Source: Alcaligenaceae bacterium | GTDB taxonomy: Bacteria; Pseudomonadota; Gammaproteobacteria; Burkholderiales; Burkholderiaceae_B | Assembly (NCBI GenBank): GCA_013416455.1 | Contig: JACCES010000003.1 | Coordinates: 62,001 to 126,000 of the forward strand | Length of the DNA: 64,000 nucleotides | Reading direction: 5' to 3' | Shown here: positions 1-7,996 of the stretch, in pieces | How the letters are laid out: each line of letters opens with the position of its first letter | Position numbering within the stretch: position 1 is the stretch's first letter | Position numbers and translations under genes: made by a program | The notes under the pieces: generated by a model | Databases searched by the model: none | Told to the model about the DNA's origin: nothing | What the model saw: only the letters and a program-made list of their open reading frames with translations

Positions 1-798
1 CGCATTTGCCAGTTCGAGTTGCGAAGGATGGATGGCCCACTTGCCCTCGAACCCCAGCGCACGGGCCCGAAAAGCGGACGCCCTGTAGCCATCATGGTCG
101 GAAAAATCGACGTATGGCCCATCGATGGGACGTAGCCCATACGCTCTGCATACCGTGGCGATGCGGGACTGCGCATAATGCCACTGATTGGCGTAGTAGG
201 CCGCCGCCTGGGCCGGATCAGCCGCCACCACGGCATAGTCCGCATTGACGCTGCCCATCTTCCGGTCCGACGTCTGCATGTCTATCAGGTAGTCGCCCAC
301 ACCGAAAATCAACGCCTCCAGCCTGGGAGACGCCTGAGCGATCCTCGAGGCATTCACCATCCCCAGCGCCGTTTCGATCAGCGCTTCGATCCCCACCCGC
401 TTCTTCCTGCCCACCGCAAGCTCGATGCCGTTCAGCAGCGTTTCGACAAACGTGATGTCGCTGGGCAGCCCCGCCTTCGGCAGCATGATCAGGTCCAGAC
501 GCGGACATTGTTCGACGATGTCGACGATATCCCTGTATCCCCAGGGACTGTCCAGGCCGTTGACCCTGACCGTCAGAATCTTGTCGCCCCAGTCGAGATC
601 ATTGATGGCCTGTATCGCCATGCCGCGCGCCCTGGTTTTCTCGGAAGGCGATACGGCATCCTCCAGATCCAGAAAGACCTCGTCGGCAATCCCCTTGGCC
701 GCCTTCTCGAAAAACGCCTCGGACGTGGCGGGGACCGCGAGACAAGAGCGCTGCACCCGGACTTCTGGATGCTCGCCGGAGATGGAAAACTGTGACAT
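1..798 (-). CDS. CitE-like CoA-ester lyase (HpcH/HpaI aldolase family), 3' end beyond window
   Basis: Translating the minus strand from the ATG at 798 gives 266 uninterrupted codons that leave the window at base 1, so the C-terminus is missing. The protein starts MSQFSISGEHPEVRVQRSCL and shows the landmarks of the citrate lyase beta/malyl-CoA lyase family: DLEDAV at residues 44-49, R78 in TVRVN, the IEALIET block near 137-143, FGVGDY at 165-170 and WAIHPSQ close to the window edge. Family members cleave or form malyl-, citramalyl- or citryl-CoA type thioesters with Mg2+. The substrate cannot be read from the sequence. It is divergent from a LysR gene, which is the likely regulator. The long plus-strand ORF opposite it is a GC-rich shadow. 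Confidence 0.9.
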   Translation of the reverse strand, partial: MSQFSISGEHPEVRVQRSCLAVPATSEAFFEKAAKGIADEVFLDLEDAVSPSEKTRARGMAIQAINDLDWGDKILTVRVNGLDSPWGYRDIVDIVEQCPRLDLIMLPKAGLPSDITFVETLLNGIELAVGRKKRVGIEALIETALGMVNASRIAQASPRLEALIFGVGDYLIDMQTSDRKMGSVNADYAVVAADPAQAAAYYANQWHYAQSRIATVCRAYGLRPIDGPYVDFSDHDGYRASAFRARALGFEGKWAIHPSQLELANA

Positions 799-905
799 AA
801 CGATGTGTCCTCTTCAGTAAAAGACGTCTGCTGTTCGTCGAGAAGCCAAGTTATCAAGGACGATAATTAAAGTAAATTCAATTAAATTGTCAGATGATCC
901 TGATT

Positions 906-920
906 TTCTTAATTGATGAA
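906..920. promoter_or_regulatory. possible LysR (T-N11-A) site between the lyase and the LysR gene
   Basis: The AT-rich divergent gap contains TTCTTAATTGATGAA, an imperfect dyad that includes the LysR core pattern T-N11-A (907-919). It lies 16 bases before the regulator start. The reading as an operator is inference from position and pattern. Confidence 0.25.
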
Positions 921-935
921 CCCAGGGAATGATCC

Positions 936-1865
936 ATGCGTCCGAACCTCAAGCTCTTCAATGCTTTCCTGATCGTCGCGGAGACCGGAAGCGTGCGCAA
1001 TGCCGCCGACAAGGCCAGCCGGTCGGATTCCGCCATCAGCATGCAAATCAAGCAGCTTGAGGCGCAACTGGGCACACAGTTGTTCCACAGAACAGGCCGC
1101 AAACTGGAATTGACGGTTGCGGGCAGACAATTGCTGGTTCATGTACGCCAGGCCATGCAGCAAGTGGATCGAGGCCTGCGTCAACTCAAGCAAGGTCTGG
1201 ATCTGGAGCGCGGAAACGTCGTGATGGGCTGTTCGCCGACGATCGCCGCCACTCGCCTGCCGCAGGTCCTGTCCGCTTTCTCTGAACGGTATCCGGGTAT
1301 CGAACTGCTCATACGTGAATTGACGCTGGCCGAACAGCTCGAGTGTCTGCGCCAGGGCACTGTGGACTTCTGCCTGGGCCCCGCCTTCCTGCATGCGACG
1401 ACGGACATCCTGTTCGAATACGTCGTGCACGATCAGATATACGCATTGCTTCCGGCCGACATGGCGCCGAAGGGCAGAACCACGCTGACCCTTGCCGAAT
1501 ACACCATGTTCCCCGCCTTGATGCTATCCAACGATTCCGGCCTGCGGCCAATGATGGATGAAGCCCTGCGTTGTGCCGGCCTATCGCTCAAACTGCGGTG
1601 CGAAGCCCGGCAGATCTCGACCTTGATCGCCATGGTCCGCAACGGAATGGGCGCGGCCCTGCTTCCCCGGATAGCGCTCGACGACCTGGCGGACGAGCGG
1701 TCGACCGCCTTGCGCGTCACCCATCCAGACATGGAGAGGAGCCTGGGGATACTCTCCATGAGAAATGAAATCCCGGCTCCCGCCGCGCAAGCCCTGCAGC
1801 ACATGATCCGGGAAATGCTGCCTCGGACCAAGGCGTCTGAGTCCATCGTCCGCGGACAGGAATGA
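936..1865 (+). CDS. LysR-family transcriptional regulator
   Basis: A 309-residue LysR-type regulator. The N-terminal winged helix-turn-helix covers about residues 5-62 (GSVRNAADKASRSDSAISMQ is the recognition region), followed by LFHRTGRKLELT and a linker helix. A periplasmic-binding-protein-like effector domain fills residues 90-300. It is transcribed away from the CitE-like lyase across a 137-bp AT-rich gap, the usual arrangement for a LysR gene that controls its divergent neighbour. The probable effector is a CoA-ester or organic acid related to that pathway, but nothing in the sequence names it. Length is normal for the family and the start is the first in-frame ATG at the conserved N-terminus. 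Confidence 0.93.
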   Translation: MRPNLKLFNAFLIVAETGSVRNAADKASRSDSAISMQIKQLEAQLGTQLFHRTGRKLELTVAGRQLLVHVRQAMQQVDRGLRQLKQGLDLERGNVVMGCSPTIAATRLPQVLSAFSERYPGIELLIRELTLAEQLECLRQGTVDFCLGPAFLHATTDILFEYVVHDQIYALLPADMAPKGRTTLTLAEYTMFPALMLSNDSGLRPMMDEALRCAGLSLKLRCEARQISTLIAMVRNGMGAALLPRIALDDLADERSTALRVTHPDMERSLGILSMRNEIPAPAAQALQHMIREMLPRTKASESIVRGQE

Positions 1866-1950
1866 ATAAGCTTGCACTCCCTGTGCCTCCATGAAAGCCG
1901 GTCCAGAATGCGGTCCGATCCGATATGGGGTTCAATCCGATTCAGTTGAC

Positions 1951-1979
1951 TTGCGCAGCCAGCCACCGCACAGTAAAAT
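1951..1979 (+). promoter_or_regulatory. candidate promoter of rpmE2
   Basis: TTGCGC (1951-1956), a 17-base spacer and TAAAAT (1974-1979) form a plausible sigma-70 promoter. Transcription would start near 1986, leaving a leader of about 110 bases that contains a 7-bp hairpin (GGCCACC 2024-2030, GGTGGCC 2035-2041). No clear Zur-type dyad was seen, although type B L31 genes are often zinc-regulated in other bacteria. Confidence 0.4.
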
Positions 1980-2093
1980 GCCGAGTTACCCACGGATACG
2001 TGGCTGGCGCCCCGGCAAATAGTGGCCACCATTTGGTGGCCGGCATTGCGTGGCGGGCAGCTGGCGACCCAATCATCCCAGACAGGAATCGAC

Positions 2094-2357
2094 ATGAAAG
2101 AAGGCATCCACCCTGAATACCGCGAAGTAGTGTTCCTGGATCAGCAGACCGGATCCAAATTCGTCACCCGTTCCACGGTGAACACCCGCGAAACCATCGA
2201 GCACGAAGGCAAGTCCTACCCGCTCTTCAAGTGCGACGTGACCTCGGAATCGCACCCCTTCTACACGGGCGCCCAGACCCGCATCGTCGAAACCGGCCGC
2301 GTCGAGAAATTCCGCGCCCGCTTCGCCCGCACAGTGGGTTCGCGCAACGCATCGTAA
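2094..2357 (+). CDS. rpmE2: 50S ribosomal protein L31 type B
   Basis: An 87-residue protein beginning MKEGIHPEYREVVFLDQQTG, the standard start of type B L31. I chose the ATG at 2094 because an AGGAA ribosome-binding site lies 5 bases upstream and the family begins here; the longer frame from 2022 adds unrelated residues. Only one cysteine is present (FKCDVTSES), so the CxxC pairs that bind zinc in type A L31 are missing and this is the zinc-free paralog. It is a single-gene unit closed by an intrinsic terminator. The protein bridges the two ribosomal subunits. Confidence 0.96.
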   Translation: MKEGIHPEYREVVFLDQQTGSKFVTRSTVNTRETIEHEGKSYPLFKCDVTSESHPFYTGAQTRIVETGRVEKFRARFARTVGSRNAS

Positions 2358-2380
2358 GCCGTACCGCGGCGGATGCACGA

Positions 2381-2405
2381 GGCAGCCTCCGGGCTGCCTT
2401 TTTTA
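2381..2405 (+). terminator. intrinsic terminator after rpmE2
   Basis: GGCAGCC (2381-2387), loop TCCG, GGCTGCC (2392-2398), then six T residues (2399-2404). Confidence 0.85.
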
Positions 2406-2415
2406 TCTGCCTATC

Positions 2416-2421
2416 TATAAT
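2416..2421 (+). promoter_or_regulatory. -10 element of the glycosyltransferase gene
   Basis: A perfect TATAAT sits at 2416-2421, immediately after the rpmE2 terminator. The -35 position falls in the terminator arm and is poor. The resulting transcript would start near 2428, downstream of a possible GTG start at 2424, which argues for the later ATG at 2514. Confidence 0.4.
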
Positions 2422-2513
2422 AGGTGGCCGCAGCCTTCCGGCCGGTACTGAACAGCCTTTTGCGGGCGGCAGACGCCGCCCTGGCCAACCCGTGTCCCGA
2501 TCGCCCACAGAAG

Positions 2514-4259
2514 ATGGATTCCCGTTCCACCCCAGCCCGCCTGACCGAAACGGCGACCGTCAAGCTCTCCAGGCCCTTCCTGTTGCTGATTGGCGCAATA
2601 TACATATTGTCCGGCCTGTTCTTCCGCGACCCCTGGAAGACCGATGACGTCGTCGGCCTGGCGACCATGGTGACCGGCCTGTCGCTGCCGGACGGCTCGG
2701 CCCTGCTTGCACCCCAGATCGGCGTGCTGGCGCACACCCAGGACGGCCCGCTGGTCACCTGGGTGGGCGCCTTGTCCATCTGGCTGTTCGCCCCGCTGTT
2801 CGAGGCCTTCGTGCCCGCGCATGACGGCGCCATCATCGCTTCACGGCTTCCCAATCTGTTGTGGTTCGGCATCCTGATGGCCTCGGTATGGTATGGCAGC
2901 TACCTGCTGGGCCGGCGGCCCGAGCCGCAGCCGCTGCAGCTGCCCTTCGGCGGCGAACCGGGCGTGCGCGACTACGGCCGCATGATCGCGGACGCCGCCC
3001 TGCTGCTGATCCTGGCCACCGTGGGCATCGTGTGGCGCATGCATGAAACATCCGAAGTGCCGGCGCTCATTGCCTTCCAGGCGCTGGCCTTCTACGCCGT
3101 GGCGCGCACCATCGACCGGCCCGTGTCGGGTTCGGTCACCCTGGGGCTGGCGCTGGCCGCGGCCTTCCTGACCCGGGGCTGGATCGGCTCGCTGCCCATC
3201 ATGCTGGCCGCGATATTCGCCTTCCATCCACGCAGCGCCCTGTGGCCGCGGCGCGGCTGGCTGCTGCTGAGCGCGGGCATCGCCCTGGCCATCGGGCTGG
3301 CCTGGTGGCTTCCGCTGAAAATGCAGCATCCCTACTGGGCGCAGAACTGGTGGCTGTGGAACAGCCAGTCGTTCGTGCTGCCGCAGCGTGATGTGATCCT
3401 CAGCCTGCTGCGCGACCTGCCCTGGTTCCTCTGGCCGACCTGGCCCTTCGCCCTGCTGGCGGTGTGGCGCTGGCGGTCCTGGCTGGCCTCGCCGCACATC
3501 TGGGTGCCCTTCATGTTCATGATGTGGCCGCTCATCGTCATGTGCTTCCTGGCCGATGTCTTCGAGCCCGAGTATGCGCTGATGGCGGTGCCGGCCGCCG
3601 TGCTGGCCGCCTTCGCGCTGCCGACGCTGCGCCGGGCCGTGGTGAATTCGCTGGACTGGTTCGCGGTGATGTGCTTTTCTCTGACCGCCGCAACGGTATG
3701 GCTGGGATGGTTCGCCCTGCATACGGGCTGGCCGGCCCAGATCCACCACAACATCACTCGCCTGACCCGCGGCTATGAAATCATCGTGTCATGGCCTTCC
3801 GTATTCATTGCGCTCGTCGGCACCCTGGCATGGGTGGGCCTGGTGCGCTGGCGCGTGCACAACAAGCCCGCCGCGCTGTGGCGGGGCACCGTGCTGTCCG
3901 CCGGCGGCCTGATCACCACCTGGCTGCTGCTGGTCACATTATGGATGCCGGTGCTGGATTACGTCAGAAGCTACCGCCACGTCTCCGCCCAACTGGCCCT
4001 GGCCCTGGACAATCACCAGGCCCCCGGGGAATGCGTGCGTGCCCAGGGTGTCGGCACAGGCCAGCGCGCCTCCTTCCTGGTCTTCAATCACATCGACTTC
4101 AGCTATGCCTCCCACTGCACGCTGATCCTGCAGCAGGCATCCCAGCAATCCGTCCGGGACGGCACTGCGGCGTTCTCGGATTCCGCGACCGTTCTGTGGC
4201 AGGGCCGCCGCGGCGCCGACCGCGATGAAATGTTCCGGCTGCTGCGGGTCGATCGCTGA
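2514..4259 (+). CDS. GT39/ArnT-like integral membrane glycosyltransferase
   Basis: About 581 residues with roughly a dozen hydrophobic segments. Right after the first membrane helix comes FRDPWKTDDVV, whose paired aspartates (about D44-D45) match the periplasmic catalytic loop of GT-C enzymes such as ArnT and protein O-mannosyltransferases. These use polyprenyl-phosphate sugars to modify lipid A or proteins on the periplasmic side. The acceptor here is unknown. A GTG at 2424 would add 30 residues of low hydrophobic content. The ATG at 2514 is preferred because TATAAT lies at 2416-2421. The stop codon abuts the MATE gene start, so the two are co-transcribed. Confidence 0.72.
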   Translation: MDSRSTPARLTETATVKLSRPFLLLIGAIYILSGLFFRDPWKTDDVVGLATMVTGLSLPDGSALLAPQIGVLAHTQDGPLVTWVGALSIWLFAPLFEAFVPAHDGAIIASRLPNLLWFGILMASVWYGSYLLGRRPEPQPLQLPFGGEPGVRDYGRMIADAALLLILATVGIVWRMHETSEVPALIAFQALAFYAVARTIDRPVSGSVTLGLALAAAFLTRGWIGSLPIMLAAIFAFHPRSALWPRRGWLLLSAGIALAIGLAWWLPLKMQHPYWAQNWWLWNSQSFVLPQRDVILSLLRDLPWFLWPTWPFALLAVWRWRSWLASPHIWVPFMFMMWPLIVMCFLADVFEPEYALMAVPAAVLAAFALPTLRRAVVNSLDWFAVMCFSLTAATVWLGWFALHTGWPAQIHHNITRLTRGYEIIVSWPSVFIALVGTLAWVGLVRWRVHNKPAALWRGTVLSAGGLITTWLLLVTLWMPVLDYVRSYRHVSAQLALALDNHQAPGECVRAQGVGTGQRASFLVFNHIDFSYASHCTLILQQASQQSVRDGTAAFSDSATVLWQGRRGADRDEMFRLLRVDR

Positions 4260-5735
4260 ATGGATGCCGGCAACGCCGGGCAGGGGCTCGGCGCCCGCAT
4301 GGCGGAAATCGCCAGGCAGGCCTGGCCCGTCCTGATCGCCTCCTGGGCCGGCGTCGCCTTTGGCGTCATCGACACCACGATGGGGGGCCATGCCGGCGCC
4401 ATGGACCTGCAGATCATGGCCCTGGCGATTTCCATCTACGTGACCGTATTCGTCGGCCTGATGGGCATCGTCCATGCGCTCATACCGATACTGGCCCAGC
4501 ACTACGGCGCCGGGCGCGAGCGCGAAGTCGGGCGCATGTGGGGCCAGGGCATCTGGCTGGCCATCGGCCTGTGCGTGGCGGGTTCGTTCTTTCTGCTGAT
4601 ACCGGACGTCTGGCTCAGCATTTCCGGCAACATCGAACCGCAGGTCCGCGAAGGCGTGAGGCACTACCTGCGGGCCCTGGTCCTGGCGCTGCCGGCGGCC
4701 CTGATGTTCCGGAGCATCTATGCGCTGGCGACGGCCGTCTCGCGGCCCCGCACCGTCATGGTCATCAACATCGCCGGCATCTTCTTCAAGCTGTTCTTCA
4801 ACTGGCTGTTCATGTTCGGCAATCTGGGACTCCCCGCCATGGGAGCGGCCGGCGCGGGCCTGTCCACCGCGGTGGTGTCATGGCTGATGCTCGCGGCCGG
4901 CCTGTGGACGGTGCTGCGCAACCCCTGGTACCACCGCTTCCGGCCCCGGCTGAACCGCCCGAACTGGCGCGATCAGGCCGAACTGCTGCGGCTGGGCATC
5001 CCCATGGGCGGCTCCTATCTCATCGAGGTCGCCGCTTTCACCTTCATGGCGCTGCTGGCCGCGCGCGACGGTGTGTTCGTCACTGGCGCCCACCAGATCA
5101 TGGCCAATCTCGCCGCCCTCTGCTACATGGTGCCCATGGCGCTGGGCATCGCCACGGCTTCGCTCACGGCGCAGGCCATCGGCGCGCGCCGCCCGCGGCT
5201 GGCCAGGCTCAATGGGCGGGCCGGCATCATATTGGTGCTGTGCGCGGCCCTGCTGACGGTATCCGCCATCATCGCGGGCCGCGGCGCCATCCTGCGCCTG
5301 TATACCGACGACCCGCAGGTGGCCGCCGTCGCGGCGGTGCTGCTTACCCTGCTGCCCATCTTCCATCTGGGCGATGCGCTGCAATGCATCGGCTGCTATC
5401 TGCTGCGCGCCTACAAGATCGCCGTGGTGCCGCTGGTGATGCAGATCATCGCCCTGACCGGCGTGGGGCTGCTGGGCGGCTGGTGGCTGGGGTTCGGGCC
5501 CGCCAGCGGGGCACTGTCCGGCCCCATCCTGCATGTCATGCCGGATGCGCCGGTGGGCACCGCCACGCTATGGCTGATGTCCACCGTGGGGCTGATGCTC
5601 TCGGCCATGCTGCTGTTCTTCTGGTATGGCCGTGTGGTGCGCGGCCATGAACGCGCGCTGGGCGGTGAACAAGGCCCGCCCGTGCCGCTGCGCCCCACGC
5701 CCGCCGCATCACGAAACCGGCGGCCCCGGGCCTGA
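4260..5735 (+). CDS. MATE-family multidrug/Na+ antiporter
   Basis: A 491-residue protein with about 12 membrane segments arranged as two related halves. The start has the MATE signature (EIARQAWPVLIASWAGVAFG, then a D-T-T-M-G-G-H-A-G segment at residues 39-47), typical of NorM-like exporters. These use Na+ or H+ gradients to expel cationic drugs and dyes. The ATG follows the TGA of the glycosyltransferase with no gap, so the genes form an operon. Linkage to a membrane glycosyltransferase leaves open a role in envelope precursor export, but the sequence looks like the NorM branch, not MurJ or Wzx. Confidence 0.9.
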   Translation: MDAGNAGQGLGARMAEIARQAWPVLIASWAGVAFGVIDTTMGGHAGAMDLQIMALAISIYVTVFVGLMGIVHALIPILAQHYGAGREREVGRMWGQGIWLAIGLCVAGSFFLLIPDVWLSISGNIEPQVREGVRHYLRALVLALPAALMFRSIYALATAVSRPRTVMVINIAGIFFKLFFNWLFMFGNLGLPAMGAAGAGLSTAVVSWLMLAAGLWTVLRNPWYHRFRPRLNRPNWRDQAELLRLGIPMGGSYLIEVAAFTFMALLAARDGVFVTGAHQIMANLAALCYMVPMALGIATASLTAQAIGARRPRLARLNGRAGIILVLCAALLTVSAIIAGRGAILRLYTDDPQVAAVAAVLLTLLPIFHLGDALQCIGCYLLRAYKIAVVPLVMQIIALTGVGLLGGWWLGFGPASGALSGPILHVMPDAPVGTATLWLMSTVGLMLSAMLLFFWYGRVVRGHERALGGEQGPPVPLRPTPAASRNRRPRA

Positions 5736-5765
5736 CCGTGCGCGCCCGCCGATGCGGGGCGGCGC

Positions 5766-7001
5766 TCAGGCGGCGCTGCGCTGCGCCGCCGCGCCAGAAG
5801 CGGCATGGGCCGCTTCATCTTCGGCCGGCAAGGTCGGCCGGATCAGCTCCACGACCTTGCTGCGCGACAGCACGCCCAGGAATTCATCGTTTTCGTCGGT
5901 GACGGCCAGCGGCGCCGTGCTGTGCAGCATGCGGCCGAGCACTTCATCCAGGCCCGCGCTGGCCGGCACCGAGGCCATGGCCTCCACATGGCGGGAAATA
6001 TCCCGCGCGCCTTCGCGCAGGGCAAGCTCCGCCGCTTCGCGCGTCAGCACGCCGAACAGCCGCTTGCCATCGAGGACCGGCGTGAAGCGCAGGCCCTGCT
6101 CCGACATGCGTTCGACGGCATGGGCCGGCCGCGACCGCGTGGTGAGCGACAGGGCCGGCCGGTTGCAGGCGTGAACGGCATTGAGCACCTTGCTGCGGTT
6201 GACGTCCTGCAGGAAAGCCTGCACATAGTCGTCGGCGGGGGACAGGAGGATATCCTCGGGCGTGCCTTCCTGGACCAGCTCGCCGCCCTTCAGGATGGCG
6301 ATGCGGTTGCCCAGGCGCAAGGCTTCGTCCAGATCATGCGTAATGAAGACGATGGTCTTGTTCAATTGCGACTGGAGCTGCAGCAGCTGATCCTGCATTT
6401 CACGGCGGATGAGCGGGTCGAGCGCCGAGAAGGCCTCGTCCATCAGCAGGATTTCCGCATCCGTCGCCAGGGCGCGCGCCAGGCCGACGCGCTGCTGCAT
6501 GCCGCCCGACAACTGGTGGGGATACTGCCTTTCGTACCCGGCCAGGCCCACCTGTTCGAGCCAGTGCATGGCGCGCTGCTGCCTTTCCTTTCGGCCCACG
6601 CCCTGCACCTTCAGGCCATAGGCGGCATTGTCCAGCACGCAGCGATGGGGAAACAGCCCGAAACGCTGGAAGACCATGCTCATCTTCTGCTGCCGGAAGC
6701 GCTCCAGTTCGCGCGCCCCCAGGGACATGACATCCACGTCGTCCACCGTTATGAGGCCGGCCGTGGGTTCGATCAGGCGGTTGAAGTGCCGGATCAGGGT
6801 GGACTTCCCCGAGCCCGACAGACCCATGATCACATAGATGCTGCCTTCTTCGATCGACAGGGAAATGTCCCGCAGGCCCAGCGTATGGCCGCTGCGCGCC
6901 AGCAGCTCTTCGCGGCTGATGCCGCCGCGGGCGGCGTCCAGCCAGCGCTGCGGGCGGGCGCCGAATATCTTGTAGATGTTGCGGACTTCGATCTTCGCCA
7001 T
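5766..7001 (-). CDS. proV: glycine betaine/proline ABC transporter ATP-binding protein
   Basis: A 411-residue ABC ATPase. Walker A is GLSGSGKST (60-68), the signature motif is LSGGMQQRV, and Walker B is ILLMDEAFSALDP. After the ATPase come two CBS domains (about residues 285-395), which sense ionic strength in OpuA/ProV-type transporters. Family length is about 400. It is the last gene of the minus-strand proX-proW-proV unit. Its Shine-Dalgarno GGAGG (7007-7011) lies 5 bases before the ATG and can pair with CCTCC just upstream (see the intergenic element at 7003-7078), suggesting control of translation. Confidence 0.95.
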   Translation of the reverse strand: MAKIEVRNIYKIFGARPQRWLDAARGGISREELLARSGHTLGLRDISLSIEEGSIYVIMGLSGSGKSTLIRHFNRLIEPTAGLITVDDVDVMSLGARELERFRQQKMSMVFQRFGLFPHRCVLDNAAYGLKVQGVGRKERQQRAMHWLEQVGLAGYERQYPHQLSGGMQQRVGLARALATDAEILLMDEAFSALDPLIRREMQDQLLQLQSQLNKTIVFITHDLDEALRLGNRIAILKGGELVQEGTPEDILLSPADDYVQAFLQDVNRSKVLNAVHACNRPALSLTTRSRPAHAVERMSEQGLRFTPVLDGKRLFGVLTREAAELALREGARDISRHVEAMASVPASAGLDEVLGRMLHSTAPLAVTDENDEFLGVLSRSKVVELIRPTLPAEDEAAHAASGAAAQRSAA

Positions 7002-7002
7002 A

Positions 7003-7078
7003 TCAGCCTCCGCCCGGCCGCCCGAAGGAGGCTGAAGCCCCCCAGGGGGGCAGCGAACACAGTGAGCGTGGGGGTCGT
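7003..7078. repeat. hairpin-rich proW-proV intergenic element, possible dispersed repeat
   Basis: The 83-bp gap holds two stem-loops: TCAGCCTCC (7003-7011) with GGAGGCTGA (7027-7035), and GCCCCC (7037-7042) with GGGGGC (7046-7051). A conserved-looking tail containing CAGCGAACACAGTGAGCGTG follows. I recall similar intergenic elements repeated in Bordetella and Achromobacter genomes, but only one copy was noticed in this window, so the repeat status is unproven. On the minus strand the first stem masks the proV ribosome-binding site. Confidence 0.45.
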
Positions 7079-7084
7079 GTCATC

Positions 7085-7939
7085 TCAAGACTCCTTGTAC
7101 TGATAGCGCCGCCCCAGAGCCTGCGTGATGCGGTCGAAGACGATGGCCAGTATGACGATGCCCAGCCCGGCCAGCAGGCCGCGCCCGACCTGCAATCGGT
7201 TGATGCCTTGCAGCACCTCGTAGCCCAGGCCCCGCACGCCTATCATGGAAGCGATCACCACCATGGCCAGCGCCATCATGGTGGTCTGGTTGATGCCCGC
7301 CATGATATTGGGCAGCGCCAGGGGAAGCTGCACGCCGAACAATTGCTTGCCGCGGTTGGCCCCGAAGGCGCGGGAAGCTTCCAGCACTTCCGCGTCGACC
7401 AGCCGGATGCCGAGGTCGGTCAGGCGGATCACCGGCGGCACGGCATACACGATCGTCGCGATGATGGCCGCGATCTTGCCCAGATTGAAAAGCATGACCA
7501 CCGGAATCAGGTAGACGAAGCTGGGCATGGTCTGCATGACGTCGAGCACGGGCAGCATGATGCTGCGCAGCCACTTGAAACTGGCCATGAGTATGCCGAT
7601 CGGAACCCCGATGAGCACGGAAAGGATGACGGCCACCAGCATGATGGACAAGGTCTGCATCGACGCATCCCACAGCCCGAGCACGCCCAGCAGGAACATG
7701 AGCACGGAAACGACCAGGGGCAGCACGATGCGGCGGCTGGCCAGCCAGGCCAGCAGGGCCACGGCCAGGATCACCAGCCACCACGGCGATTCGCGCAGCA
7801 GCACGTCCATCCAGACCAGCAGGTCGAGCAGGGGCTGGGTCATGGCCCGCAACAGGCCGGAATATTCATTGACGATGCTGCCGACGAATGCGTCGATGGG
7901 CGCGCGAAGGTCCCGGGGCGCAATGATTTCGGGAAACAT
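7085..7939 (-). CDS. proW: glycine betaine/proline ABC transporter permease
   Basis: A 284-residue inner-membrane permease with about 6-7 helices. It carries the BPD-transport permease domain and the EAA-type cytoplasmic loop (LEASRAFGANRGKQLFGVQL), where the ATPase docks. I placed the start at the ATG at 7939, behind AGAGGG, instead of the GTG at 7960, because the GTG lies inside the 3' arm of a strong hairpin and adds only seven residues. It follows proX and precedes proV on the minus strand. The length is shorter than E. coli ProW and closer to OpuAB/ProW of other betaproteobacteria. Confidence 0.93.
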   Translation of the reverse strand: MFPEIIAPRDLRAPIDAFVGSIVNEYSGLLRAMTQPLLDLLVWMDVLLRESPWWLVILAVALLAWLASRRIVLPLVVSVLMFLLGVLGLWDASMQTLSIMLVAVILSVLIGVPIGILMASFKWLRSIMLPVLDVMQTMPSFVYLIPVVMLFNLGKIAAIIATIVYAVPPVIRLTDLGIRLVDAEVLEASRAFGANRGKQLFGVQLPLALPNIMAGINQTTMMALAMVVIASMIGVRGLGYEVLQGINRLQVGRGLLAGLGIVILAIVFDRITQALGRRYQYKES

Positions 7940-7957
7940 GGAATCCCTCTTGAAAAA

Positions 7958-7987
7958 CACGGCTTCCCGCCATGGCGGGAAGCCGTG
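7958..7987 (-). terminator. attenuator/terminator between proX and proW
   Basis: A near-perfect stem of 13-14 bp (CACGGCTTCCCGCC with GGCGGGAAGCCGTG) begins 10 bases after the proX stop. In the minus-strand direction it is followed by GTTTTTC. This is an intrinsic terminator inside the operon, probably a partial one that lets proX be expressed well above proWV and protects the proX mRNA end. Confidence 0.75.
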
Positions 7988-7996
7988 GGCGGCGCA

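Noticed and set aside
178-795. Plus-strand ORFs (178-795, 425-820) at the left edge
   Set aside because: They are antisense to the CitE-like lyase read from 798 to 1, which has clear family motifs; the plus-strand products have none.
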